Positions 1-7,466 of a DNA stretch of 19,309 bases are shown here, in pieces (the first letter of the stretch is position 1; each line of letters begins with the position of its first letter). Position numbers and translations under genes: made by a program. This DNA is from an uncultured Rivibacter sp. (GTDB lineage Bacteria; Pseudomonadota; Gammaproteobacteria; Burkholderiales; Burkholderiaceae). The notes under the pieces are model-generated. The model saw only the letters and a list, made by a program, of their open reading frames with translations. It did no database searches and was not told the origin of the DNA. The DNA lies in assembly GCA_946481025.1 (NCBI GenBank), contig CAMLNA010000084.1, forward strand, positions 1 through 19,309, given 5' to 3'.

Positions 1-225
1 CGTGGGTACCGGCGTGGCCGTGGGTGCCGGGGTGGGCGCGGGTGTGGGCACCGTTGTCGGGGTGCCCGCAGCCGGCGCGCCTGCCGACGTGCCCGACGCG
101 CCACCGCCGCAAGCCGACACCCATAGGCTCAGCAGGCCGACCGCCATGATGCGCGTCGCATCCGGCAACCTGTTGGGGCACTCGGTCTTCGCGACTGTGT
201 TCGACACCTTCACTCCCCTGCTCAT
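1..225 (-). CDS. Lipoprotein N-terminus with Pro/Thr-rich linker (partial, runs off left edge)
   Basis: An open frame of 75 codons runs from ATG at 225-223 to the window edge with no stop. It encodes a hydrophobic segment (MAVGLLSLWVSAC, residues 27-39) ending in a lipobox, V-S-A-C, with the lipidated cysteine at residue 39. A Gly/Ser/Ala stretch follows, then a proline-threonine linker (PTPAPTPAPTATPVPT, about residues 60-75). This is the usual layout of an exported, outer-membrane-anchored lipoprotein whose functional domain comes after a flexible spacer; that domain is outside the window, so no function is given. The start is uncertain. An AGGGGAG motif lies inside the frame, just upstream of an in-frame GTG at 207-205, which would put the cysteine at residue 33. 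The gene is 97 bp downstream of the IclR gene on the same strand. The gap shows only a short CCGTCCGT direct repeat. Confidence 0.75.
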   Translation of the reverse strand, partial: MSRGVKVSNTVAKTECPNRLPDATRIMAVGLLSLWVSACGGGASGTSAGAPAAGTPTTVPTPAPTPAPTATPVPT

Positions 226-322
226 CTGTTGAAATGCGGCACCGTAGTGCTCCGCCCCGGCCCTGTCATGACGGACCTGCGACGGAACGGACGGGAGCGT
301 ACGGACGGCTTGCCCAGCCGCC

Positions 323-1081
323 TCAAAGGTGCTCGATGCCCTCGCGGATGCGCTGCGCAAGCGCCAGCAGCGGCCCGCGCAGCGCTTCGACGACATCCTC
401 GGCCGGCGTATCGCCGGTCACGCTCATGTTGAGCACGTAGATCGGCTGGTCGTCCACCACGATCGGCGTGGCCAGGGCCACCACCTGCGGCTGCCATGAG
501 GCCCAGCAGAAGCCGTCGCGGCGCACCCGCTCGGCGGCCGCCGAGATCTCCTGCGACAGCGCGCGCCAGCCGCCGGCGCGGCGTGCGCGCACCTGCTCCA
601 GCACCGCACGCGAGGCGTCGCGCGGCGCCGCGGCAAGCCAGGCGCGGCCCAGCGAGGTGAGCTCGATCGGCACGCGCTGCCCGGCCACCACGTTGCGCCA
701 GGCGACGCGCCGGCTGTATCGCACCGACTCGAGGTAGACCATCTCGTCGCGGTCGGCCACCGCCAGCCCGACGTTGATCTTTCGCTTCTCGGCCTCGCTG
801 CGCATCAGGGGCCCGGCCATGGCCAGCACCGGCGAACCCGACCGCATGGCATGGGCCAGGCTCAGCACCGGCGCCGCCAGCCGGTAGGCCCGCCGGCGCC
901 GGTCGTGCTCGAGCATGCCGCAGTCGACCAGCGTCTGCGCCAGCCGGCTCACCGTCGCGCGCGACAGGCCGGTGCGCTCGGCCAGCTCGCCGTTGCCCAT
1001 CAGGTCCACGCCGGGGCGGAAGGCCCGCAGGATCTCGATGCCGCGCTCCAGGGAGCGGTTCCTGTCGCCTCGTGTTTTCAT
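323..1081 (-). CDS. IclR-family transcriptional regulator
   Basis: The 252-residue protein has the IclR architecture. The N-terminal winged helix-turn-helix spans about residues 8-66 (ERGIEILRAF, then GELAERTGLSRATVSRLAQT as the HTH). The C-terminal effector-binding domain spans about 80-250 (AVADRDEMVYLESV, ELTSLGRAWLAAAP, ALATPIVV). Family members bind a small-molecule ligand in the C-terminal domain and repress or activate a neighbouring catabolic operon. The start is taken as ATG at 1081, five bases after AGG. A GTG at 1087 is in frame but lies against the ribosome-binding site. The gene is divergent from the TctC/acyl-CoA operon, with about 90 bp between the starts, so that operon is the likely target. 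A perfect 6+6 palindrome overlaps its own start region, suggesting autoregulation. The effector is unknown. Confidence 0.93.
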   Translation of the reverse strand: MKTRGDRNRSLERGIEILRAFRPGVDLMGNGELAERTGLSRATVSRLAQTLVDCGMLEHDRRRRAYRLAAPVLSLAHAMRSGSPVLAMAGPLMRSEAEKRKINVGLAVADRDEMVYLESVRYSRRVAWRNVVAGQRVPIELTSLGRAWLAAAPRDASRAVLEQVRARRAGGWRALSQEISAAAERVRRDGFCWASWQPQVVALATPIVVDDQPIYVLNMSVTGDTPAEDVVEALRGPLLALAQRIREGIEHL

Positions 1082-1097
1082 TTCCACCTGCTGGAAA
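1081..1097. promoter_or_regulatory. Candidate IclR operator (TTTCCA-N5-TGGAAA palindrome)
   Basis: TTTCCA at 1081-1086 and TGGAAA at 1092-1097 form a perfect inverted repeat with a 5-bp spacer. It covers the ribosome-binding site and first base of the IclR gene, in the gap between it and the divergent tctC-type gene. Known E. coli IclR and AllR operators use the same hexamers in the opposite order (TGGAAA then TTTCCA), so the resemblance is suggestive only. Binding here would block expression of the regulator itself. Confidence 0.5.
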
Positions 1098-1172
1098 TCG
1101 GACCATGCCAGCGCCGATTGTGCGGCCTAACCTTGCGTCACCAAGACAGCCATGACAACACAGGAGACATGC

Positions 1173-2156
1173 ATGCAGCCTCTTCGCTTCGGATCCGGGT
1201 TCACACGCATCGCGGCACTGGCGGCCGCCGTGTGGCTTTCAGCCGGCGCTGCGCTGGCGGCCACCTATCCCGACAAGCCGATCCGGCTCGTGGTGCCGTT
1301 CGCACCCGGCGGCGGCACCGACCTCATCGCCCGCACGCTGGCGGCCGGCATGTCCAAGGAACTGGGGCAGAACGTCATCGTCGACAACAAGCCCGGCGCG
1401 GGCACCATCATCGGCACCGACGCGGTGGCCAAGAGCCCGGCCGACGGCTACACCCTGGTCATTGCCACCTTCGCGCATGCGGTGAACCCGAGCCTGCAGC
1501 CCAGGCTGCCCTACGACACCGACAAGGCCTTCGCCCCGGTGGCGCTGATCGGCAAGGGCCCCAACGTGCTGGTCGTGCGACCGGACAGCCCGTACCGCAG
1601 CGTCAAGGACGTGATCGCCGCCGCCAAGGCCAGTCCGGGCAAGCTCACCTACGCGTCGCAGGGCAACGGCACCTCGGCCCACCTGGCCGGCGAGATGTTC
1701 ACCAACCTCGCCAAGGTGGAGATGACCCATGTGCCCTACCGCGGCGCGGGCCCGGCCCTCACCGACCTGCTGGGCGGGCAGGTCGACATGATCTTCGGCA
1801 CCGCCGCCGCGGTGTCCACCTTCATCGACAGCGGCAAGCTGCGGGCGCTGGCGGTCACCACCGCCGCGCGCTCGCCGAGCCTGAAGGACGTGCCGGCGCT
1901 GGCCGACACCGTGCCGGGCTACGTGGTCGAAAGCTGGTACGGGCTGTACGTGCCCGCCGGCACTCCGGCGGAGGTGATCGCCAGGCTCAATGCCGCCACC
2001 CGCAAGGCGGCCCAGACCGACGACTTCAGGAAGAAGGTCGAAAGCGAAGGCCTCGTCATCAGCGCCGGCCCGCCGGCGGAACTCGATGCCTACGTGCGCG
2101 CGGAGGAAGCGCGCTGGCGCAAGGTGGTCAAGGAGAACAACGTCAAGCCCGACTGA
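1173..2156 (+). CDS. Bug/TctC-family periplasmic solute-binding protein (orphan receptor)
   Basis: The 327-residue protein belongs to the tripartite tricarboxylate receptor (TctC/Bug) family. A signal peptide ends at LSAGAALA (residues 22-29), followed by the mature start ATYPDKPIRLVVPFAPGGGT, which is diagnostic of the family. The loop VDNKPGAGT and the segment SPADGYTLVI are also typical. Family members bind carboxylates or related small acids in the periplasm. ATG at 1173 is chosen because AGGAG (1162-1166) lies six bases upstream; the ATG at 1152 would add seven residues in front of the signal peptide with no good ribosome-binding site. No tctA or tctB gene lies next to it. It leads an operon of acyl-CoA enzymes, with the next gene 18 bp downstream. 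It may feed a transporter encoded elsewhere or sense the substrate of this pathway. Ligand unknown. Confidence 0.95.
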   Translation: MQPLRFGSGFTRIAALAAAVWLSAGAALAATYPDKPIRLVVPFAPGGGTDLIARTLAAGMSKELGQNVIVDNKPGAGTIIGTDAVAKSPADGYTLVIATFAHAVNPSLQPRLPYDTDKAFAPVALIGKGPNVLVVRPDSPYRSVKDVIAAAKASPGKLTYASQGNGTSAHLAGEMFTNLAKVEMTHVPYRGAGPALTDLLGGQVDMIFGTAAAVSTFIDSGKLRALAVTTAARSPSLKDVPALADTVPGYVVESWYGLYVPAGTPAEVIARLNAATRKAAQTDDFRKKVESEGLVISAGPPAELDAYVRAEEARWRKVVKENNVKPD

Positions 2157-2174
2157 GCCTCCTGGAGAACACAC

Positions 2175-2969
2175 ATGACCTATGAACTGATCGACCTGCA
2201 GGTACAGGGGGGCATTGCCACCCTCGCTTTCAATCGTCCCGACAAGCGCAACGCGATGAGCGATGCGATGCGCAGCGAGTTCATCGACGCGCTGGAGCGC
2301 ATCGGCGCCGACCGGGCGGTCCGCGCCGTGGTGCTCACCGGCGCCGGCAAGGCCTTCTGCGCCGGCGGCGACATCGCCGGCATGGAAAGGCGCATGAACG
2401 CACCGGCCGGCGAGGTGGGCTTCAACGGCTGGCACCGCCAGCAGCGGGTGCATCGCACCCAGGCCCTGCTGCACACCTGCCCCAAGCCGGTGATCGCCGC
2501 GGTGAACGGCGCGGCGTCGGGGCTGGGCGCCGACACCGCCCTCGCCTGCGACTTCGTGATCTGCAGCGAAGGGGCCAGCTTCAGCTGGTCGTACATCCAC
2601 CGCGGCATCGTGCCCGATGGCGGCGGCATGTACTTCCTGCCGCGGCGGGTGGGCCTGCCGCGCGCCAAGGAGCTGATCTTCACCGGCCGCAAGGTCGATG
2701 CCGACGAAGCGCTCGCGCTCGGCATCGCCGACCGCAAGACGAGTTCGCAGGCGCTGCTGGCCGATGCCCAGGCCTGGGCCGCCGAACTCGCGCAGGCCTC
2801 GCCGACGGCGCTGGCCCTCACCAAGACCATCCTCAACCAGAGCTTCGAGCTGTCGTCGCACGACGTGTTCGCCCAGGGCAGCCAGGCCCAGGGCATCTGC
2901 TACACGAGCAGCGAGCACCGCGCCTCGGTCGAAGCCTTCCTCGCCAAGAGCCAGGCCGCCAGGGAGTGA
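2175..2969 (+). CDS. Enoyl-CoA hydratase/isomerase (crotonase) family, PaaG-like active site
   Basis: This 264-residue crotonase-fold protein contains FNRPDKRNAMS (19-29), the oxyanion-hole segment AFCAGGDI (60-67), NGAASGLGADTALACD (111-126) and GIVPDGGGMYFLPRRVG (144-160). In classical hydratases two glutamates act in catalysis (rat Glu144 and Glu164). By alignment of the surrounding motifs those positions are Asp120 and Tyr140 here. Asp148 in the PDGGG motif matches the aspartate used by PaaG-type isomerases. It is therefore more likely a CoA-ester isomerase or an unusual hydratase than a standard enoyl-CoA hydratase. GGAG lies seven bases before the ATG. The stop is followed five bases later by the acyl-CoA synthetase start, so the two are tightly co-transcribed. 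Substrate unknown. Confidence 0.9.
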   Translation: MTYELIDLQVQGGIATLAFNRPDKRNAMSDAMRSEFIDALERIGADRAVRAVVLTGAGKAFCAGGDIAGMERRMNAPAGEVGFNGWHRQQRVHRTQALLHTCPKPVIAAVNGAASGLGADTALACDFVICSEGASFSWSYIHRGIVPDGGGMYFLPRRVGLPRAKELIFTGRKVDADEALALGIADRKTSSQALLADAQAWAAELAQASPTALALTKTILNQSFELSSHDVFAQGSQAQGICYTSSEHRASVEAFLAKSQAARE

Positions 2970-2974
2970 AGCCG

Positions 2975-5101
2975 ATGGACGCGATTTACCGACTGCTCAA
3001 GCCCCGCAGCGTCGCGGTCATCGGCGCCTCGGCCGATGCGACCAAGACCTCCGGCCGGCCGGTGGCCTACCTGCGCAAGCACGGCTTCGCCGGTGCCATC
3101 TACCCGGTCAACCCCAAGGCCGACCGCATCGGCGAGCTGCGCTGCTACCCCGACATCGCCTCGCTGCCCCAGGTGCCCGACGTCGGCATCGTGCTGCTGG
3201 GCGCCGAGCGGGCCCACCTCGCGGTGCGCGAACTCGCCGCTCGCGGCTGTGCGGCGGCCATCGTGCTGGCCAGCGGCTACACCGAGACCGGCGAGGAAGG
3301 CGCGCGCCGCCAGCGCCAGCTCATCGAGGCCGCCGGCTCGATGCGCCTGCTGGGTCCCAACACCATCGGCCTCGTGAACCTCACCGACAACATCGTGCTG
3401 TCGCCCTCGGGTGCGCTGGAGATGGACGAGTTCCTGGCCGGCGGCATAGGCGTGGTGTCGCAAAGCGGGGGCATCCTGGGTTCGCTGCTGTCGCGCGCGG
3501 CGGCCCGCGGCATCGGCCTGTCCAAGCTGGTGGCCACCAGCAACGAAGTGGATCTCGAACTCTCGGACTTCATCGACCACCTGGCCGACGACCCGGCGAC
3601 GAAGGTGATCGCGCTGTACGTGGAAGCCGTGCGCCACCCGGAGCGCTTCCGCGCCGCCTGCCTCAAGGCCGCGCGGGCCGGCAAGCCGGTGGTGGCCTTC
3701 AAGATCGGCCGCTCCGAAGCCGGCGCCAAGGCGGCCGTCTCGCACACCGGCGCGATGGCCGGCGCCGACCGCATGTACGACGCATTGTTCAGGCAGGTGG
3801 GCGTGATCCGTGCGCAGAGCTTCTCGGACCTGCTGGACATTCCCGCAGCACTGGCCACCGGCCGCCGGCTGCAGGGCCGGCGGGTGGCCATCCTCACCTC
3901 CACCGGCGGCGCGGGCACGCTGGTGTCCGACGACCTGGGCGTGGCCGGCTTCGACACGCCCGCACCCGACGCGGCCACGGCCGAGGCCCTGCGCGCGCTG
4001 CACACCGGCGGCGAAGCGGTGCTCGACCGCAACCCGATCGACGTGACCCTGGCCGGGCTGCGGCCCGACCTGCTGCGCGGCGCGATCGGCGCCCTGCTCG
4101 CGAGCCCGACCTATGACGCGCTGGTCATCATCGTCGGCTCGTCCAGCCTCGCCATGCCGCAGCTGCTGGCCGGCGCCATCGAGGACTGCCTGCCGAACTC
4201 CGACAAGCCGGTGCTCGCCTATGTGAGCCCGCATGCGCCCGAAGTAGGGGCGCTGCTCACCTCGCGCGGCGTGCCGGCCTTCACCGCGGCCGAAAGCTGC
4301 ACCGCGGCACTGGGGGCCATGCTGCGCAGCGGCAGCTTCCGCCCGTCCGCCGAGCCCGGCGCGCCCCGGCCCGGAGTTCCGCTCGTCGACATGCCCGGCG
4401 GATCGCTCGACGAGGCGCAGGCCAAGCAGCTGTTCGCCCGCTTCGGCCTGCCGTGCGCGGCCGAACGCATCGTGGCCTCGCCCTCCGAGGCCGAAGCCGC
4501 GGCGCGTGAACTGGGCGGGCCGGTGGTGCTGAAGATCCTGTCGGCCGAGATCACGCACAAGAGCGACGTCGGCGGCGTGGCCGTCGGCCTCACCGCGCAG
4601 ACCATCGGCGAGCGGCTCGAGCGCATGGCGGCCGAGGTCGAAGCGAACACCGGCCGGCGCCCGTTGCGCTTCCTGGTGCAGGAGATGGTGGCCGGCGGCA
4701 CCGAGCTCATCCTCGGGCTGCACCGCGATGCGCTGGGCACGGCGGTGATGCTCGGCATGGGCGGCATCACCGCCGAGCTCTTCCAGGACACCACGCTGCG
4801 CCTGCTGCCGCCGGGAGGCGGCCTCTGCCGCGCCGAGGCGCTGTCGATGGCGCAGGAGCTCAGGACCTGGCCGCTGCTCGACGGCTTCCGCGGCCGGCCC
4901 GCAGCCGACGTGGACGCCCTGGTGGACGCCATCATGGCCTTCTCGAACATGGCGGCGCAGCTCGGCGATCGCCTCGTCGAGGCCGAAGTCAACCCGGTGT
5001 TCGTGCTGCCCCGCGGCCAGGGCGTGCGTGCCGCCGACGGCGTGGCGGTGATGAGATGCCCCCCCGCCTCCGCGGTGAAGGCTGTTGAATCCGTTTCATG
5101 A
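2975..5101 (+). CDS. Acyl-CoA synthetase, NDP (ADP)-forming, fused alpha-beta type
   Basis: This 708-residue enzyme would convert a carboxylic acid, CoA and ATP to the acyl-CoA, ADP and phosphate in the cytoplasm. Domains in order are a CoA-binding Rossmann domain (about 8-130, with SVAVIGASAD and IYPVNPKADRIGELRCYP), a succinyl-CoA-ligase-like domain (about 155-430) containing the phosphohistidine loop VSHTGAMAG (His257) and LTSTGGAGT, and a C-terminal ATP-grasp domain (about 475-700) with VVLKI, ITHKSDVGGVAVG and metal-binding EVNPV. Length and order match the single-chain acetyl-CoA synthetase (ADP-forming) family, which also includes FerA-type feruloyl-CoA synthetases. ATG at 2975 has AGGGAG eight bases upstream; an in-frame GTG at 2966 overlaps the previous stop. 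It probably activates the acid for the neighbouring crotonase and FadB-like enzymes. The actual acid cannot be read from the sequence. Confidence 0.94.
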   Translation: MDAIYRLLKPRSVAVIGASADATKTSGRPVAYLRKHGFAGAIYPVNPKADRIGELRCYPDIASLPQVPDVGIVLLGAERAHLAVRELAARGCAAAIVLASGYTETGEEGARRQRQLIEAAGSMRLLGPNTIGLVNLTDNIVLSPSGALEMDEFLAGGIGVVSQSGGILGSLLSRAAARGIGLSKLVATSNEVDLELSDFIDHLADDPATKVIALYVEAVRHPERFRAACLKAARAGKPVVAFKIGRSEAGAKAAVSHTGAMAGADRMYDALFRQVGVIRAQSFSDLLDIPAALATGRRLQGRRVAILTSTGGAGTLVSDDLGVAGFDTPAPDAATAEALRALHTGGEAVLDRNPIDVTLAGLRPDLLRGAIGALLASPTYDALVIIVGSSSLAMPQLLAGAIEDCLPNSDKPVLAYVSPHAPEVGALLTSRGVPAFTAAESCTAALGAMLRSGSFRPSAEPGAPRPGVPLVDMPGGSLDEAQAKQLFARFGLPCAAERIVASPSEAEAAARELGGPVVLKILSAEITHKSDVGGVAVGLTAQTIGERLERMAAEVEANTGRRPLRFLVQEMVAGGTELILGLHRDALGTAVMLGMGGITAELFQDTTLRLLPPGGGLCRAEALSMAQELRTWPLLDGFRGRPAADVDALVDAIMAFSNMAAQLGDRLVEAEVNPVFVLPRGQGVRAADGVAVMRCPPASAVKAVESVS

Positions 5102-5111
5102 AGGTACGGCC

Positions 5112-7169
5112 ATGAATGCACGGGTGCACCTGGAGCGCGACGGCGACATTGCCGTCGTGGTGATCGACAACCCGCCGGTCAATGCCGGCTCGGCCGCGGT
5201 GCGCAGCGGCCTGCTCGACGCCATGGAGACGCTGCGTCGCGACGACACCCTGCGCGGCGCGGTGCTCATCGGTGCGGGCCGCAGCTTCATCGCCGGGGCC
5301 GATCTGCGTGAGTTCGACCAGCCGCTGAAGGAGCCTCAGCTGCCGGCAGTGATTGCCGCGGTCGAAGGCTGCGGCAAATCGGTCGTCGCCGCCCTGCACG
5401 GCGCGGCGCTGGGCGCCGGCTTCGAGCTTGCGCTGGCTTGCGATGCGCGGGTTGCCGCACCCGGCACGATGGTGGGGCTGCCCGAGGTGTCGCTGGGTGT
5501 CGTGCCGGGGGCGGGCGGCACGCAGCGGCTGCCGCGCATCGTGGGCATCCCGCGTGCGATCGGCATGATCTGCGGTGCGGAGCGCATGCCCGCGACCGTG
5601 GCGTTGGAGGCGGGCCTCGTGGATTCCATCGAGGCTGGCGACCTGCGAACGGCCGCGGTGGCGCAGGCACGGGCCATGGCCTTGGCCGGCGGCAAGCGGC
5701 GTCTTCGCGACCGGCCGGTGCCGCAGGCCGAACCCGCGGCGGTGGCGCAGGCCGCAGAGGCTGCGCTCAAGGCGGGCAGGGGCAGGCCGGCGGTGCATGC
5801 GGCGATCGATGCGATCGCCGCCGCGGCACGCCTGCCGATCGACGAGGGGCTCGCCGCCGAGCGCGCCGTGTTCGAGCGGCTGCGTGTTTCGCGCGAAGCC
5901 GCGGCCCTGCGCCACCAGTTCTTCGCAGAGCGCGACAGCGCCCGTCACCCGTCGTTGGACGGCGCCTCGGCCCGCGCCCTGCAGCAGGTGGCCGTGATCG
6001 GCGCCGGCACGATGGGCTGCGGCATCGCGATCGCGGCCCTCGATGCCGGCTGCGACGTGCTGCTGCTCGAACAGGATGGGGCCGCCCTCGAACGCGGCGC
6101 CTCGCGCATCCGCGAGCACCATGCGTCTCGCGTGCGAAGCGGCAGGCTTTCGGGCGCCGACGCTGCAGGTCGCGATGCCCGCCTGCATGCCTCCCTCGAC
6201 TGGGCCGCCCTCGGCCAGGCCGACGTCGTGATCGAGGCGGTGTTCGAGGAACTGGCCGTGAAGCGGCAGGTCTTCCGGCGCATCGAAACGCTGGCCCGGC
6301 CGGGGGCAGTGCTGGCCTCCAACACGTCATACCTGGACCTGGACGCGATCGCCGCGGCCACGCAGCGACCGCAGGACGTGATCGGCCTGCATTTCTTCAG
6401 CCCGGCCAACGTGATGCGCCTGGTCGAGGTGGTGCGGGGCCGGGCTTCCTCGCCCGACGCCCTGGCCACCGGCGTCGCGCTGGCGCGGCGGATGAACAAG
6501 CTGCCGGTCGTCACCGGCAATGCCTTCGGCTTCATCGGCAACCGGGTCTTCTCGGCCTACCGCCGCCAATGCGAACTCATGCTGGAAGAAGGCGCGAGCC
6601 CGCAGCAGGTGGACACGGCGCTGCAGGACTTCGGTTTCGCGATGGGCCCGTTCGCCGTGGCCGACCTGTCGGGCCTGGACATCGCCTGGCGCATGCGCCG
6701 CGCGCAGGCCGCCACGCGCGACCCGGCGGTCGGCTACGTGCACATAGCCGACCGCCTGTGCGAAGCCGGCCGGCTCGGCCGCAAGGCCGGCGCCGGCTAC
6801 TACCGCTACCCCGAAGGCACCCACACGCCGCAGGCCGACCCCGACGCGCAGGCGCTCATCGCGTTGTGCCGCGCCGACAAGGGGCTGGCGCCACGCAGCT
6901 TCACGAACGACGAGATCGTGCGCCGTGCAATGCTCGCGATGATGAACGAGGCCGCGCTGCTGCTCGCCGACGGCGTGGCCCGCCGGGCTGCCGACATCGA
7001 CGTGGTGCTGGCCAACGGCTATGGCTTTCCGCGCTGGGAAGGCGGTCCGGTGTTCCGGGCACGCGAGCGCGGGGCCGCCGCGCTGCGCGACGACCTGGAC
7101 TGGCTGGCCCGCTGCAGCGGCCCGGGGTTCGTGTTGGGCGACGTGGGCAGGCTGGTGGTGGTGGACTGA
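5112..7169 (+). CDS. FadB-like bifunctional enoyl-CoA hydratase / 3-hydroxyacyl-CoA dehydrogenase
   Basis: The 685-residue protein carries two activities of beta-oxidation. An N-terminal crotonase domain (about 1-190) has both classical catalytic glutamates, Glu105 in GFELALACD and Glu125 in GLPEVSLGVVPGAGGTQRLP. An NAD-binding domain (about 292-470) has VAVIGAGTMGCGIA (GxGxxG at 297-302) and the catalytic histidine His427 in LHFFSPANVMRLVEVV. Two C-terminal 3-hydroxyacyl-CoA dehydrogenase helical repeats follow (about 470-565 with GNAFGFIGNRVF, and 595-680 with NEAALLLADG and GYGFPRWEGGPV). It is expected to hydrate an enoyl-CoA and oxidise the 3-hydroxyacyl-CoA with NAD+. The ATG at 5112 is ten bases after the ligase stop, so it belongs to the operon. 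A TTG at 5085 would overlap the ligase and is less likely. The operon shows no thiolase gene; one would have to come from elsewhere. Confidence 0.94.
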   Translation: MNARVHLERDGDIAVVVIDNPPVNAGSAAVRSGLLDAMETLRRDDTLRGAVLIGAGRSFIAGADLREFDQPLKEPQLPAVIAAVEGCGKSVVAALHGAALGAGFELALACDARVAAPGTMVGLPEVSLGVVPGAGGTQRLPRIVGIPRAIGMICGAERMPATVALEAGLVDSIEAGDLRTAAVAQARAMALAGGKRRLRDRPVPQAEPAAVAQAAEAALKAGRGRPAVHAAIDAIAAAARLPIDEGLAAERAVFERLRVSREAAALRHQFFAERDSARHPSLDGASARALQQVAVIGAGTMGCGIAIAALDAGCDVLLLEQDGAALERGASRIREHHASRVRSGRLSGADAAGRDARLHASLDWAALGQADVVIEAVFEELAVKRQVFRRIETLARPGAVLASNTSYLDLDAIAAATQRPQDVIGLHFFSPANVMRLVEVVRGRASSPDALATGVALARRMNKLPVVTGNAFGFIGNRVFSAYRRQCELMLEEGASPQQVDTALQDFGFAMGPFAVADLSGLDIAWRMRRAQAATRDPAVGYVHIADRLCEAGRLGRKAGAGYYRYPEGTHTPQADPDAQALIALCRADKGLAPRSFTNDEIVRRAMLAMMNEAALLLADGVARRAADIDVVLANGYGFPRWEGGPVFRARERGAAALRDDLDWLARCSGPGFVLGDVGRLVVVD

Positions 7170-7186
7170 AGTGAAATCCCAATTCA

Positions 7187-7277
7187 TTCACCGCGGAGGC
7201 ACGGAGGACGCGCAGGACCGCAGAGAAGCCCTGGATTCCTCCGCGAATCTCTGCGCCCTCCGCGCCTCCGTGGTGAA
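7187..7277. repeat. Imperfect inverted repeat (GGAGGCACGGAGG type)
   Basis: The left arm starts TTCACCGCGGAGGCACGGAGG at 7187. The right arm, read on the other strand from 7277, is TTCACCACGGAGGCGCGGAGG. The first 24 bases of the arms differ at only three positions, and both continue into CGCAGAGA-like sequence. The whole could fold into a long hairpin just after the FadB-like gene. From memory, similar purine-rich hairpin repeats occur in many copies in other genomes, so this may be a dispersed, perhaps non-autonomous mobile element. It could also attenuate or stabilise the transcript between the operon and the MmgE/PrpD gene. Confidence 0.75.
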
Positions 7278-7318
7278 GGTATTCAGCGACTCATGCGCGA
7301 ACCGCTCCCCCTTCGCCC

Positions 7319-7401
7319 CGAGGTATCGAAGGGCCGCAGTGGTCGTTGCAGGGCTTCGATACGCCGCGAGGCGATACCCTGGCCCGAGGAGGTATCGAAG
7401 G
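7319..7401. repeat. GTATCGAAG direct/inverted repeat cluster
   Basis: GTATCGAAG occurs at 7323-7331 and 7392-7400 in direct orientation, and as CTTCGATAC at 7354-7362 in inverted orientation. A partial inverted copy, CGATACC, lies at 7372-7378. The outer copies share the longer GAGGTATCGAAGG. The block is followed by TTCAGCCCGAACGG (7402-7415). It resembles short dispersed palindromic repeats (REP/ERIC-like) seen between genes in Burkholderiales; that comparison is from memory. Together with 7187-7277 it fills almost the whole 297-bp gap before the MmgE/PrpD start. Confidence 0.65.
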
Positions 7402-7466
7402 TTCAGCCCGAACGGACCTGGGTTTCATGCGTCGAGGGCCGCGCGCGGCGCAGTGGAGCAACCGAG

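Noticed and set aside
2..232. Plus-strand frame of 76 codons, Gly/Val-rich
   Set aside because: It is the complement of the Pro/Thr linker and signal peptide of the minus-strand lipoprotein, which has a far more protein-like sequence.
1239..2918. Minus-strand frame of 559 codons, and similar long antisense frames (2900-4723, 12212-13837, 13738-15003)
   Set aside because: High GC keeps antisense frames open. Their sequences are His/Arg/Gly/Ala-rich with no domain, and each lies over a well-supported gene.
7319..7401. CRISPR array
   Set aside because: There are only three short copies in mixed orientation and unequal spacing, with no cas genes.
7293..7466. N-terminal extension of the MmgE/PrpD frame
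   Set aside because: The extension translates repeat DNA. The ATG at 7467 has a ribosome-binding site and begins the family-like sequence.
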